DNA of 64,000 nt from Acidocella aminolytica 101 = DSM 11237 (GTDB taxonomy: Bacteria > Pseudomonadota > Alphaproteobacteria > Acetobacterales > Acetobacteraceae): positions 42,681-106,680 of the forward strand of contig NZ_FQVJ01000011.1 in the NCBI RefSeq assembly GCF_900129125.1, read 5' to 3'. Below are positions 9,147-16,547 of the stretch, piece after piece. The notes below the pieces were generated by a model. That model saw nothing but the letters and a program-made list of their open reading frames with translations. It ran no database searches and was not told the DNA's origin. The stretch's first letter is position 1. Each line of letters opens with the position of its first letter. The translations under genes and the position numbers were made by a program.

Positions 9147-9521
9147 ATGACGCAAACCATGAAAAGCGGGAAGGATCATCACATGCCGCTGCGCCTGATA
9201 CTTTCAGCGATTGGTGACGAGTTCAGGGAGCTAGGAGAGTTTACAGAGCGTTTTCAACTGACCCTCAGCCCAGCCGTGCGCCGCTTGGCGCTGGATGAAC
9301 AATGCCATCGTGACGTGCAGTCGCTGGATCTGCTCGCGCAAAGACTGGCGGCATTGTCTGGTTATATCCTTGAAATCAGTGATCTTCTCCCGGAGGATCT
9401 GCTGCTGGATTCACGCCGCGCGCTGGCTTCCATTACGCTATCTGAGCTGCAATATCGTTTGAAAGGCGCACCTCTGCCGCAGGAGCAAGGGCATATCTCG
9501 GGTGAGTTGGAATTGTTCTAG
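9147..9521 (+). CDS. Small CheT/CheZ-like protein, putative CheY-P phosphatase
   Basis: A 124-residue, mostly helical protein without signal peptide. Residues 50-75 form a helix containing D61-L-L-A-Q65, the D-x-x-x-Q arrangement that CheZ and the rhizobial CheT use against phospho-CheY. It sits directly after cheD, the place of cheT in rhizobial che1-type operons. It ends in GELELF, close to the CheD tail and to the diguanylate cyclase at 27773. GAAAGGGG at 9134-9141 supports ATG 9147; a later ATG (residue 13) is possible. Position and motif support the idea, but I did not recognise the full sequence; it might instead be an accessory adaptor. Confidence 0.6.
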   Translation: MTQTMKSGKDHHMPLRLILSAIGDEFRELGEFTERFQLTLSPAVRRLALDEQCHRDVQSLDLLAQRLAALSGYILEISDLLPEDLLLDSRRALASITLSELQYRLKGAPLPQEQGHISGELELF

Positions 9522-9605
9522 CCGTGATGCTGGCTACCAAATCTTAAGCCCTTGGGCGGTAAATCAGAGCTGGCTTGCCTTATTGAAATGGGAGATTAAC
9601 AAACC

Positions 9606-10094
9606 ATGCCGCACAGGACTGATTTGAAGGGCACTGAACATCGCGCTGAATTTCTGTCCGTTCGGTTGGGCAGTCAGGAATATGCGATCGATATTCGCTC
9701 CATCCGTGAAATCAGGGGCTGGATTGCCTCCACCCACCTGCCTTATGCGCCGGATTTCATTAAAGGCATGATCAATCTGCGGGGCAGCGTTCTGGTGGTG
9801 GTTGATCTTGCCCGTCGCCTTGGCTTGCCCGCAGCCGAGCCCAACCCGGCCTCGGTTGTGGTAGTGGTTGAATATGGCGACCGGGCGGCCGGGCTGCTGG
9901 TTGATGCGGTTTGCGACATCATCACCGTGACAGAAGAAATGCGCCAACATACGCCTGAAACCGGCAGTGAGATGCCGAAATCCTTTGTTGAAGGGCTGGT
10001 TATGATGGAGAGCCGCATTATCAGCATCCTCTCCGTTCCGTCGGTCATCCCGGATGAGCAGCTTCAGGACATGGCCGAAAAAGCTGCGGCCTGA
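9606..10094 (+). CDS. cheW2: Chemotaxis coupling protein CheW (second copy)
   Basis: A 162-residue CheW paralogue with the EYAIDIRSIREIRGW, INLRGSVLVVVDLARRL and AGLLVDAVCDIITV blocks. It is the last gene of the che cluster and ends 11 nt before the left end of an IS remnant, so any further che genes may have been separated from the cluster by that insertion. GGGAG at 9590-9594 is a somewhat distant ribosome binding site for ATG 9606. Confidence 0.93.
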   Translation: MPHRTDLKGTEHRAEFLSVRLGSQEYAIDIRSIREIRGWIASTHLPYAPDFIKGMINLRGSVLVVVDLARRLGLPAAEPNPASVVVVVEYGDRAAGLLVDAVCDIITVTEEMRQHTPETGSEMPKSFVEGLVMMESRIISILSVPSVIPDEQLQDMAEKAAA

Positions 10095-10105
10095 ACGCAG
10101 GACAC

Positions 10106-10147
10106 AAAAAAGGCAGCCTTTTAGGCCAGCCAGACCGCTGACAAACC
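10106..10147 (+). repeat. Left terminal inverted repeat of the IS1182-type element
   Basis: It matches 11112-11153 in reverse complement: six A residues, then a 36-nt stretch that aligns without gaps and agrees at most positions. The repeat can also fold on itself as a hairpin (GGCAGCC.../GGCCAGCC). Confidence 0.75.
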
Positions 10148-10175
10148 CTGCTCGTTTTCGAGCGGGGTTTTGTTT
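10146..10175 (+). terminator. Rho-independent terminator downstream of the che cluster
   Basis: CCCTGCTCG (10146-10154) pairs with CGAGCGGGG (10159-10167), nine base pairs with one G-T pair, around a TTTT loop. It is followed by TTTTGTTTTA. It lies inside the left end of the IS remnant and would stop plus-strand transcripts coming from cheW2. Confidence 0.8.
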
Positions 10176-10228
10176 TATCTCCGATCTGACGCTGTGGATT
10201 GTCTGATTTGTGAGGGGGGGGCCTGCCC

Positions 10229-11096
10229 TCATACCATGGTTGGATGTGGCCTTTTGGTGAGCACCATTGCGATTTTCTTGATATTTTGTGTGGCGGCGGC
10301 GAGGAGGCATTGGCAGGTGACGCCGATCAAGCCTCTGAACCTGACCTAGCAGTGGCCGAGAAGCTGCTTGGCATCGGCGAAGGATCGCTCGACTGTCTCT
10401 TTTCGCCGCTTATAGACGGCCTTGCCCCATGCGGTGAGGCGGTTGGCGTCGGTACGCTCGCGGGCGCCGCGCCAGACATAGCGGTTGATGCTGCGCGTGC
10501 ACTTGGCGTTGGCCGTGCGGGAAGCCAGCAGCGGGCAGCTTCGGCAAATGGCGGGGGCTGATTTATAGTGTCGGTAGCCGTCACGATACGTCGTGGCATA
10601 GGTCCGCACTTGGCCTTGCGGGCAAATATAGCCCTCCGGGTTGTCGTGATAGACAAAATCCTTCGGCCCCAGCATCCCCGGCTTGGGCGGGGTGGGACGG
10701 TGATAGCCGGTAACGCCGGGAATATTGCGGTCTTCAAGCCCCTTGGCGATGCCCGCGGTGGCATAGCCGGCATCCAGTCCCACGGCCTTCACATCAAAGT
10801 CAAAACGTTGACGCTGGCGATCAAGCCGGCCGAGATAGGCGATGCTGTCATGCACATTTGCCGGCGTGGTGTAGGTGTCGGTGATGATGGCGTGGCGCCC
10901 ATCCTCCGTGCGATGATTGAGGTAGAAGAAGCCCGTGGGCTTACCGTTGCGCATTATGTAGCCACTCTGCGGATCGGTGCGGGAGATTTTTGGTCTCCTT
11001 CTCTTCGGGCTTGTGCTCCTTCGGTTTCGTTTCAGCGGCGACTTGCCGTGTGCGGCGCGGTCGGCGTCAATCGCCGCGTCCGTCAGCCGCCGCCCC
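10229..11096 (-). pseudogene. IS1182-family transposase, truncated and interrupted
   Basis: The longest intact piece (10346-10954, complement) encodes the DDE core with TDPQSGYIMRNGKPTGFFYLNHRT, GLDAGYATAGIAKGLE, GYICPQGQ and ERSFADAK, typical of IS1182 transposases. Reading continues in the same frame after a TAG stop at 10346-10348 (HC*VRFRG where HRYARFRG is expected) to TGA at 10229-10231, through CLLAAATQNIKKIA. Upstream, a segment DAAIDADRAAHGKSPLK lies in another frame around 11040-11085, so a frameshift separates it from PKEHKPEE. Everything N-terminal is missing. At least three lesions make the gene non-functional. Confidence 0.85.
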
Positions 11097-11111
11097 CCGG
11101 CTTACGCCAGC

Positions 11112-11153
11112 GGTTTGTCAGCAGTCTGGGCGGCTTTTTAGGCCGCCTTTTTT
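11112..11153 (-). repeat. Right terminal inverted repeat of the IS1182-type element
   Basis: Complement of the left repeat at 10106-10147. On the plus strand it contains GGGCGGCTTTTTAGGCCGCC followed by six T residues, so it also looks like a terminator for plus-strand transcription through the element. Confidence 0.75.
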
Positions 11154-11171
11154 GATTGGTGCCGCAGCCTC

Positions 11172-11837
11172 TTAGTCCGCGGCTAAGGCCATTTGCTTCC
11201 GGGCGAGGGACTGGCTGACATAGCTTTCCACTGCTTCGGAAACCTTTTCCGCATGGTTGGCGAACACATGGTCCGCCCCTTCAAACACGCGGTAGTCAAT
11301 GGCTACACCTTTTTGCTGGTTCAGCTTGTCCACCAGCTTGCGCACGGAGTTTTCCGGAACCAGCTCGTCTGCGTCGCCGTGGATAATCAGCCCGCCAGTG
11401 GGGCAGGGGGCCAGGAAGCCGAAATCATAGCCTGCGGCGGGCAGCGCCACGGAAACCCAGCCGGAGACCTCCGGGCGGCGCATAAGTAATTGCATACCCA
11501 CGAAGGCACCGAAGGAATAGCCGGAAATCCACAGCCCACCATGGCCAGGATTCAGCGCCTGCATCCAATCCAGCGCGGCAGCGGCGTCATTGATCTCGCC
11601 CATACCGCCGTCGAACTTGCTTTGGCTGCGGCCAACACCACGGAAATTAAACCGCATGACCGAAAAGCCAAGGCGCTGAAACACCTGGTACATAGTATAG
11701 GTGATGCGGTTATTCATGGTGCCGCCATGCAGCGGGTGGGGGTGCAGCACCAGGGCCAGCGGGGCACCACGCTCCTTGGCGTGATGATAACGGCCCTCAA
11801 GACGGCCCTCCGGGCCGGCAAACATCACTTCAGGCAT
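11172..11837 (-). CDS. Alpha/beta hydrolase
   Basis: A 221-residue cytoplasmic alpha/beta-fold hydrolase of the small YheT/dienelactone-like kind. The oxyanion strand LVLHPHPLHGGTMNN precedes the nucleophile elbow G-Y-S108-F-G; D155 or D157 (IIHGDADELV) and H190 (GADHVF) complete the triad. FNFRGVGRS is the typical second strand. It ends 18 nt from the IS right end and is divergent from cysE. The substrate cannot be predicted. Confidence 0.85.
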   Translation of the reverse strand: MPEVMFAGPEGRLEGRYHHAKERGAPLALVLHPHPLHGGTMNNRITYTMYQVFQRLGFSVMRFNFRGVGRSQSKFDGGMGEINDAAAALDWMQALNPGHGGLWISGYSFGAFVGMQLLMRRPEVSGWVSVALPAAGYDFGFLAPCPTGGLIIHGDADELVPENSVRKLVDKLNQQKGVAIDYRVFEGADHVFANHAEKVSEAVESYVSQSLARKQMALAAD

Positions 11838-11988
11838 ACTCGAACTCGTCTTTCATCGCTTAATAATGCAGCCCAACAAGGGGATAGGGGTCCCTCATCT
11901 CTTGCAAGGATGCATATTTAGTGAACAATTTTTGTGCGGACAGTCTGCGGGACAAAAAATATCTACCTGTTGTTTTCAGCCGAAAAAG

Positions 11989-12016
11989 TTGACCCTAAAG
12001 GTCCAGATACTTAAAT
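11989..12016 (+). promoter_or_regulatory. Possible sigma70 promoter for the cysE operon
   Basis: TTGACC (11989-11994), a 16-nt spacer and TTAAAT (12011-12016) lie about 110 nt before cysE. A short inverted repeat GACC-N5-GGTC overlaps the -35 box and spacer. The rest of the 285-nt divergent region 11838-12122 shows nothing I can name. Confidence 0.35.
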
Positions 12017-12122
12017 GCTCCTTCAAGACTGTGACTGACATCGCGGATCACTGTTTCATCGTCATTCTCTTCAGGTCTCTTAATATAGACTGCTTCTGGG
12101 CTGTTTATCCACGGAAATTCGC

Positions 12123-12800
12123 ATGCCCCTTATGTTTTTGCGCGAGACGATACGAGCCTACCGGGAGCGGGACCCCGCCGCCCGGTCGAATCTTGAGGTT
12201 CTGCTGTGCTATCCTGGCTTGCACGCGGTGCTTATCCATCGCCTGGCTGGGAGGCTCTGGCGGGCGGGGTTTGACACGTCTGGACGCGTTATTTCTCATA
12301 TCGGGCGGTTTCTAACGGGCATTGAAATCCACCCCGGCGCCAAGCTGGGGCGGCGTTTCGTAATTGACCACGGGCTGGGCGTGGTGATTGGAGAGACGGC
12401 TGAGATTGGCGATGACGTCTATATATATCATCAGGTTACGCTTGGCGGCACCAGTTCCGCCCAGGGCAAGCGCCACCCGACCATTGGCAATAATGTCATT
12501 ATCGGTGCCGGGGCGAAGGTACTGGGTGCCATCAATGTAGGCGAAGGCGCGCGTATTGGCGCCAATGCCGTGGTGGTGGCGGAGGTTCCGGCGGGCACGA
12601 CCATGGTGGGCATTCCCGCCCGCCCGGTTGAACGCGGCAGAAGCAAACCCCGTTTCGATGCGTATGGCACCCCCTGTGACCCCTGCGTCGACCCGCTTTT
12701 CCATGAAATTGAGCTGCTGCGCGGCGAGTTGACGGCGCTGGAAGAGCGCGTGCAGGCCCGCACCCCGCAAGTTGAGGAACCTGTTTCCGGTCACAAATGA
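12123..12800 (+). CDS. cysE: Serine O-acetyltransferase
   Basis: A 225-residue enzyme making O-acetylserine from serine and acetyl-CoA for cysteine synthesis. An N-terminal helical part (1-65) precedes a left-handed beta-helix of hexapeptide repeats (about 68-180) with [19 protein letters not shown] and [21 protein letters not shown], which carry the catalytic His and acyl-CoA loop. It is the short EpsC/CysE form. The extra C-terminal tail (180-225) includes a CDPC motif. ATGA overlap with the cysteine desulfurase gene couples cysteine formation to its use. Confidence 0.93.
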   Translation: MPLMFLRETIRAYRERDPAARSNLEVLLCYPGLHAVLIHRLAGRLWRAGFDTSGRVISHIGRFLTGIEIHPGAKLGRRFVIDHGLGVVIGETAEIGDDVYIYHQVTLGGTSSAQGKRHPTIGNNVIIGAGAKVLGAINVGEGARIGANAVVVAEVPAGTTMVGIPARPVERGRSKPRFDAYGTPCDPCVDPLFHEIELLRGELTALEERVQARTPQVEEPVSGHK

Positions 12801-13888
12801 TTTATCTCGACGCCAATGCCACCGAGCCTTTGCGCCCAGAGGCGCGCGATGCTGCTCTGGCCACCATGGAAACAGGTGGAAACCCGTCTTCCGTGCATCA
12901 AGCCGGGCGCGCCGCCCGGAAAATCCTGGAAGCGGCGCGTGAGCGCGTGGCCGACCTGACCCATGCTCGCCCGGCGGATGTGGTTTTTTGTGCCGGCGCA
13001 ACCGAGGCGAACGCCCTGGCGATCCATGCGCTTGGTGCTGGGCGGTCTGTTCTTATCGGCGCTACGGAACACGACGCCATCCGCGCCGCCGCGCCTCACG
13101 CGCTCCCCCTCCCGGTTCATCCCAATGGGCAGGTTGATTTGGTGGCATTGCAGGCCCATCTCACTGCCCACCCGGGCGCGCTGGTCTGCCTGATGGCCGC
13201 GAATAACGAGACTGGCGTGCTGCATGATATTGAGTCAGCTGCCAAACTCTGTGCTGAGGCGGGGGCGTTGCTGCATGTGGACGCGGTGCAGGCCGTTGGC
13301 CGCTGTAATCAGGACTGGCTTGCTTTGGGGGCAGCCAGCTTCGCGCTTTCGGGCCATAAATTTGGCGGCCCGCCTGGTGCCGGAGCGCTGGTGACGCGCC
13401 CCTATCTGGAGATCAAGGCCCTTATTAGAGGGGGGGGGCAGGAGTTGGGGCGGCGTGGGGGAACACCTGCGCTTCCCGCCATTGCTGGTTTGGCGGCAGC
13501 CCTCGGCAAGCCTTACTTCGCCGGCCAAATTGCCGCCTGGCGTGATGAGATCGAGGCGTTTTGTGTTACTCAGGGGGCGGTTTCCGTTGGGGCAGGGGCG
13601 CCGCGCCTGCCTAACACGCTTTGCTTGGCGCTGCCGGGTGTGCGGGCGGACATTCAGCTTATCACGCTGGATATGGCGGGGATTTGTGTTTCCTCCGGCT
13701 CGGCATGTTCATCGGGCAAGGTCACGGCCAGCCATGTGCTGCTGGCCATGGGGCTTGGAGACTTGGCCGGGCAGGCTATCCGCGTCTCTCTGCCCTGGAA
13801 TGCGGAGGCGGCGATGGTACTAAAATTCAAGGCGGCCTATGAGGCGATGGCCCGGCGCGCCTTGCGGAGCGCCCCTCAATCGGCTTAA
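12797..13888 (+). CDS. Cysteine desulfurase (NifS/IscS family)
   Basis: A class V aminotransferase of 363 residues that mobilises sulfur from cysteine as a persulfide. Evidence: N-terminal [11 protein letters not shown], the PLP lysine K188 in [23 protein letters not shown], and catalytic C304 in [10 protein letters not shown] (IscS-type loop). It lies in an operon with cysE, ferredoxin and mnmA, so it may feed tRNA thiolation as well as Fe-S assembly. It overlaps cysE by ATGA. There is no iscU or sufE beside it, so an assembly scaffold must be elsewhere. Confidence 0.93.
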   Translation: MIYLDANATEPLRPEARDAALATMETGGNPSSVHQAGRAARKILEAARERVADLTHARPADVVFCAGATEANALAIHALGAGRSVLIGATEHDAIRAAAPHALPLPVHPNGQVDLVALQAHLTAHPGALVCLMAANNETGVLHDIESAAKLCAEAGALLHVDAVQAVGRCNQDWLALGAASFALSGHKFGGPPGAGALVTRPYLEIKALIRGGGQELGRRGGTPALPAIAGLAAALGKPYFAGQIAAWRDEIEAFCVTQGAVSVGAGAPRLPNTLCLALPGVRADIQLITLDMAGICVSSGSACSSGKVTASHVLLAMGLGDLAGQAIRVSLPWNAEAAMVLKFKAAYEAMARRALRSAPQSA

Positions 13889-13917
13889 CCATCGGCCGAG
13901 GAATTCAAGGATCAGTT

Positions 13918-14247
13918 ATGCCGAAAATGACTTTCATCGAACGCGACGGAACCTGCCGCGAGGTTGAGGCCCCGGTGGGACTTTCCGTGCTTGAGGTCGC
14001 CCATAAGCATGGCATTGATATTGAAGGTGCTTGCGAAGGCTCGCTTGCCTGCTCCACCTGCCATGTCATCGTGGATTCGGAGTGGTTCGGCAAGCTCAAA
14101 GGCCCTTCAGAAGATGAAGAGGACATGCTCGACCTCGCCTTCGGGCTGGAAAAAACCTCCCGTCTCGGTTGCCAGATCGTCATCACCGAGGCGTTGGACG
14201 GGCTGGTGGTGAAGCTGCCAGCCGCCACCCGGAACGCGGGCAAGTAA
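13918..14247 (+). CDS. [2Fe-2S] ferredoxin, adrenodoxin type
   Basis: A 109-residue electron carrier. The cluster ligands C39-x5-C45-x2-C48 and C85 are all present, together with [13 protein letters not shown] and SRLGCQI, characteristic of the adrenodoxin/Isc ferredoxin family. Isc-type ferredoxins supply electrons for Fe-S assembly, which fits its place between the desulfurase and mnmA. It ends 1 nt before the mnmA start. Confidence 0.94.
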   Translation: MPKMTFIERDGTCREVEAPVGLSVLEVAHKHGIDIEGACEGSLACSTCHVIVDSEWFGKLKGPSEDEEDMLDLAFGLEKTSRLGCQIVITEALDGLVVKLPAATRNAGK

Positions 14248-14248
14248 T

Positions 14249-15289
14249 ATGAAGGTGGTGGTCGCCATGTCCGGTGGCGTCGATAGTTCGGTGGTGGCCG
14301 GGCTGATGGCGCGTGAGGGGCACGAGGTGATCGGCGTCACGCTCCAACTTTATGACCATGGGGCTGCGGTGGGGCGTAAGGGCGCATGTTGCGCCGGGCA
14401 GGATATTCACGACGCCAAGCGCGTCGCGGACAGGCTCGGTATTGCCCATTATGTGATCGACAGCGAAACCCGTTTTAAGGATAGCGTGATCTCCGCCTTT
14501 GCCGATGCTTATGCGCAGGGTGAAACGCCGGTGCCCTGCATCGCTTGCAACCAGCACCTGAAATTCGGTGATCTGCTGGAAATGGCCAAGGGTCTTGGCG
14601 CCGATGCGCTGGCCACCGGCCATTATGTCCGCCGTCTCGAAGGCCCAAACGGGGCTGAGATGCACAAGGCCGTGGATGAAACCCGTGACCAGAGCTGGTT
14701 TTTGTTCGCCACTACCCAGGAACAGCTTGATTTCTGCCGTTTCCCGCTCGGTGCCTATGCCTCCAAGGCTGAGGTCCGCGTCGTGGCGGCGGAGATGGGC
14801 CTTGCCGTGGCGGAGAAAGCCGACAGCCAGGATATCTGCTTTGTTCCGTCCGGCACCTATGTCGGTATTGTCGAGAAATTGCGCCCCGATGCGCTGGAGG
14901 AAGGCGAAGTCGTCTCCGAGGATGGCCGTGTGCTCGGGACCCATCAGGGTATTGCTCGTTACACCATCGGCCAAGCCAAGCGCCTACCGGACAAGGCGGC
15001 GCATATGGTGGTGAAATCCATCGAACCCGGCACCAAACGCATTGTCGTTGGCCCACGCGGCACGCAAAGCCGTATCATCAGGTTGCGTGATGTAAACTGG
15101 CTCACCGCTTCGGAGGAATTGCGTGCCAGCGTGAAGCTGCGCGCGCGCGACAGCCTGCGCGCAGCCACCATCCGCCCGGACGGGCAGGGCGCCATGCTGG
15201 AGCTTGAAGAGCCAGCCTTGGCCGCGCCAGGACAGGCGGCGGTGTTTTATGAGGGTTCACGAATTCTTGGTGGCGGTTTTATTATCTAA
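14249..15289 (+). CDS. mnmA: tRNA-specific 2-thiouridylase MnmA
   Basis: A 346-residue enzyme that adenylates and thiolates U34 of Lys, Glu and Gln tRNAs. The PP-loop SGGVDSS sits at residues 8-14; the first catalytic Cys is in TPVPCIACNQHLKFG (the usual NPC is VPC) and the second in ADSQDICFVPSG; the C-terminal beta-barrel ends with GGGFII. With the cysteine desulfurase directly upstream, the operon encodes both sulfur donor and acceptor of the modification. One base separates it from the ferredoxin gene. Confidence 0.96.
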   Translation: MKVVVAMSGGVDSSVVAGLMAREGHEVIGVTLQLYDHGAAVGRKGACCAGQDIHDAKRVADRLGIAHYVIDSETRFKDSVISAFADAYAQGETPVPCIACNQHLKFGDLLEMAKGLGADALATGHYVRRLEGPNGAEMHKAVDETRDQSWFLFATTQEQLDFCRFPLGAYASKAEVRVVAAEMGLAVAEKADSQDICFVPSGTYVGIVEKLRPDALEEGEVVSEDGRVLGTHQGIARYTIGQAKRLPDKAAHMVVKSIEPGTKRIVVGPRGTQSRIIRLRDVNWLTASEELRASVKLRARDSLRAATIRPDGQGAMLELEEPALAAPGQAAVFYEGSRILGGGFII

Positions 15290-15322
15290 CGCCTCGTCTT
15301 TATTACGAAATTAACCGCTTTT

Positions 15323-15360
15323 CCAATCTGACGCGACGCCCTGACGACGCGTCAGATTGG
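15323..15360. repeat. Perfect 13-bp inverted repeat after mnmA
   Basis: CCAATCTGACGCG (15323-15335) and CGCGTCAGATTGG (15348-15360) are perfect reverse complements around a 12-nt loop. It lies 33 nt after the mnmA stop. No T-run follows, so it is not a canonical terminator; it may be a 3'-end stabiliser or the scar of a mobile element at the start of the degraded Hint gene. Confidence 0.7.
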
Positions 15361-15375
15361 GGAAGCATCATATCG

Positions 15376-16544
15376 GGTTTAAGCTATAATTCTGTGGTCT
15401 CCACGGGAGAAACGCTGGCTATCACCTCGCCTTATAGCGTCGCCACCAATCTCACCTTCGCGAATGAGGGGACACAAGGCGGCGTTATCATCTTGTCTTG
15501 CACAGGCATCTCGGCGGGCACAGAAACCATTAACGGCACTCTGAGCTCGGTGGCCGATTTTGGCGGCGGCATCATCGCCAATATGTTCCTCAGCGTTATA
15601 GTAATTACGGGTTTGTAGGGGATGAGATCAGCATCCAGTCGGTGCAGACCTTGTTTGACGCGCTGGACATCGCAGGTAACGCCAGCGCGGATAATGCCTC
15701 TTTCAGTAATTAAGTTACCCTTGCGGCGTTGAGTGAAGAACATATCCTCATCACCAACGGTACGGTGGAGATGAGGACCAGCAGGCCCTTCACCCTCAAC
15801 GCCAACGAAAAGACGATTGTTGATGAGATGATGTTGGGACTGTTCGGTACCGTGGCCAACCAGGGCACGCCGGAAATTGCTTTTGCTGAGCGCACCAACC
15901 CCAACAGCAACAACCCATTCGTTGACGCGATTGTTACCGCCGATACGCCGATCAATCCGTGCTTTGTGGCGGGTACGTTGATTCTAACCCCGCGCGGTGA
16001 CGTGCCGGTGAAAACGCTGTCGCCGGGTGATAATGCCATTACCCACGGAAGGCGATGAATGCGAGATTATCTGGATCGGCCATCGGGAGATTGACCTTGC
16101 TGCTGCTTTACGGCCGGAGGTTCTGCGTCCGGATATTATCGAGCCCGATGCGCTGGCGGATGGTCTGCCTGCCCGCTGCCTGTGCCTCTCACCGGATCAT
16201 GCTTTGTATCTGGAAGGTGTTCTGGTCCCGGCCAAGGCTTTGATCAACTGGAACTCCATCCGCCAGGATCCGCTTCCTGCCCGTGTGGCCTGTTACCATA
16301 TTGAACTGCCACGCTATGGGGCGTTATTCGCAGAGGGAACTGCGATGGAATCCTTCCTTGATAACGGCCATCGTGGCATTTTCGACAATGCGTTGGCGCA
16401 AATCGTGGCCTTGCCGGAGGCGATGCGGCATCGCGTGAAGCGGAAGGCTTTGCGCCGCTTTGCACCCAGGGGCCGAAGCTGGAGGAAATCCCCGCCCGCA
16501 TAGCCGCCCGCCAGACCGGGCTGCGGCTCTCTAACGGCCTTTAA
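15376..16544 (+). pseudogene. Hint-domain (hedgehog/intein-like) protein, degraded
   Basis: Four pieces in shifting frames reconstruct the C-terminal part of a secreted Hint_2-type protein common in Acetobacteraceae. The Hint core NPCFVAGTLILTPRGDVPV...LSPGD (about 15955-16030), IIWIGHREIDL, LCLSPDHALYL, AKALINWNSI and YHIELPRYGALFAEGTAMES are clear. Lesions: a frame change after 15618, an in-frame TAA at 15711-15713, a one-base insertion near 16045 (GGAAGGCGAT, where GGAGGCGAT restores the frame), and a frameshift near 16440 before GFAPLCTQGPKLEE; the stop in the last frame is 16542-16544. The N-terminal Ser/Thr/Gly-rich passenger is incomplete. Confidence 0.85.
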
Positions 16545-16547
16545 CCC

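Larger units (their letters stand above)
10106..11153. mobile_element. Internally deleted IS1182-type insertion sequence
   Basis: The element is delimited by about 42-bp imperfect terminal inverted repeats. The left end starts AAAAAAGGCAGCC at 10106; the right end reads AAAAAAGGCGGCC on the complement from 11153. Both continue to a shared CAGAC(C/T)GCTGACAAACC. Between them lies a broken minus-strand transposase. Full IS1182-type elements are usually longer than 1.4 kb and this one is about 1.05 kb, because the transposase N-terminus is gone. No target duplication is obvious (ACAC left, GATT right). It is probably not self-mobile but could move in trans because both ends survive. Confidence 0.75.

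Noticed and set aside
9564..10310. 248-codon minus-strand ORF
   Set aside because: It lies opposite cheW2, whose motifs are clear. Its product is His/Arg/Asn-rich without any domain, as expected from an antisense shadow.
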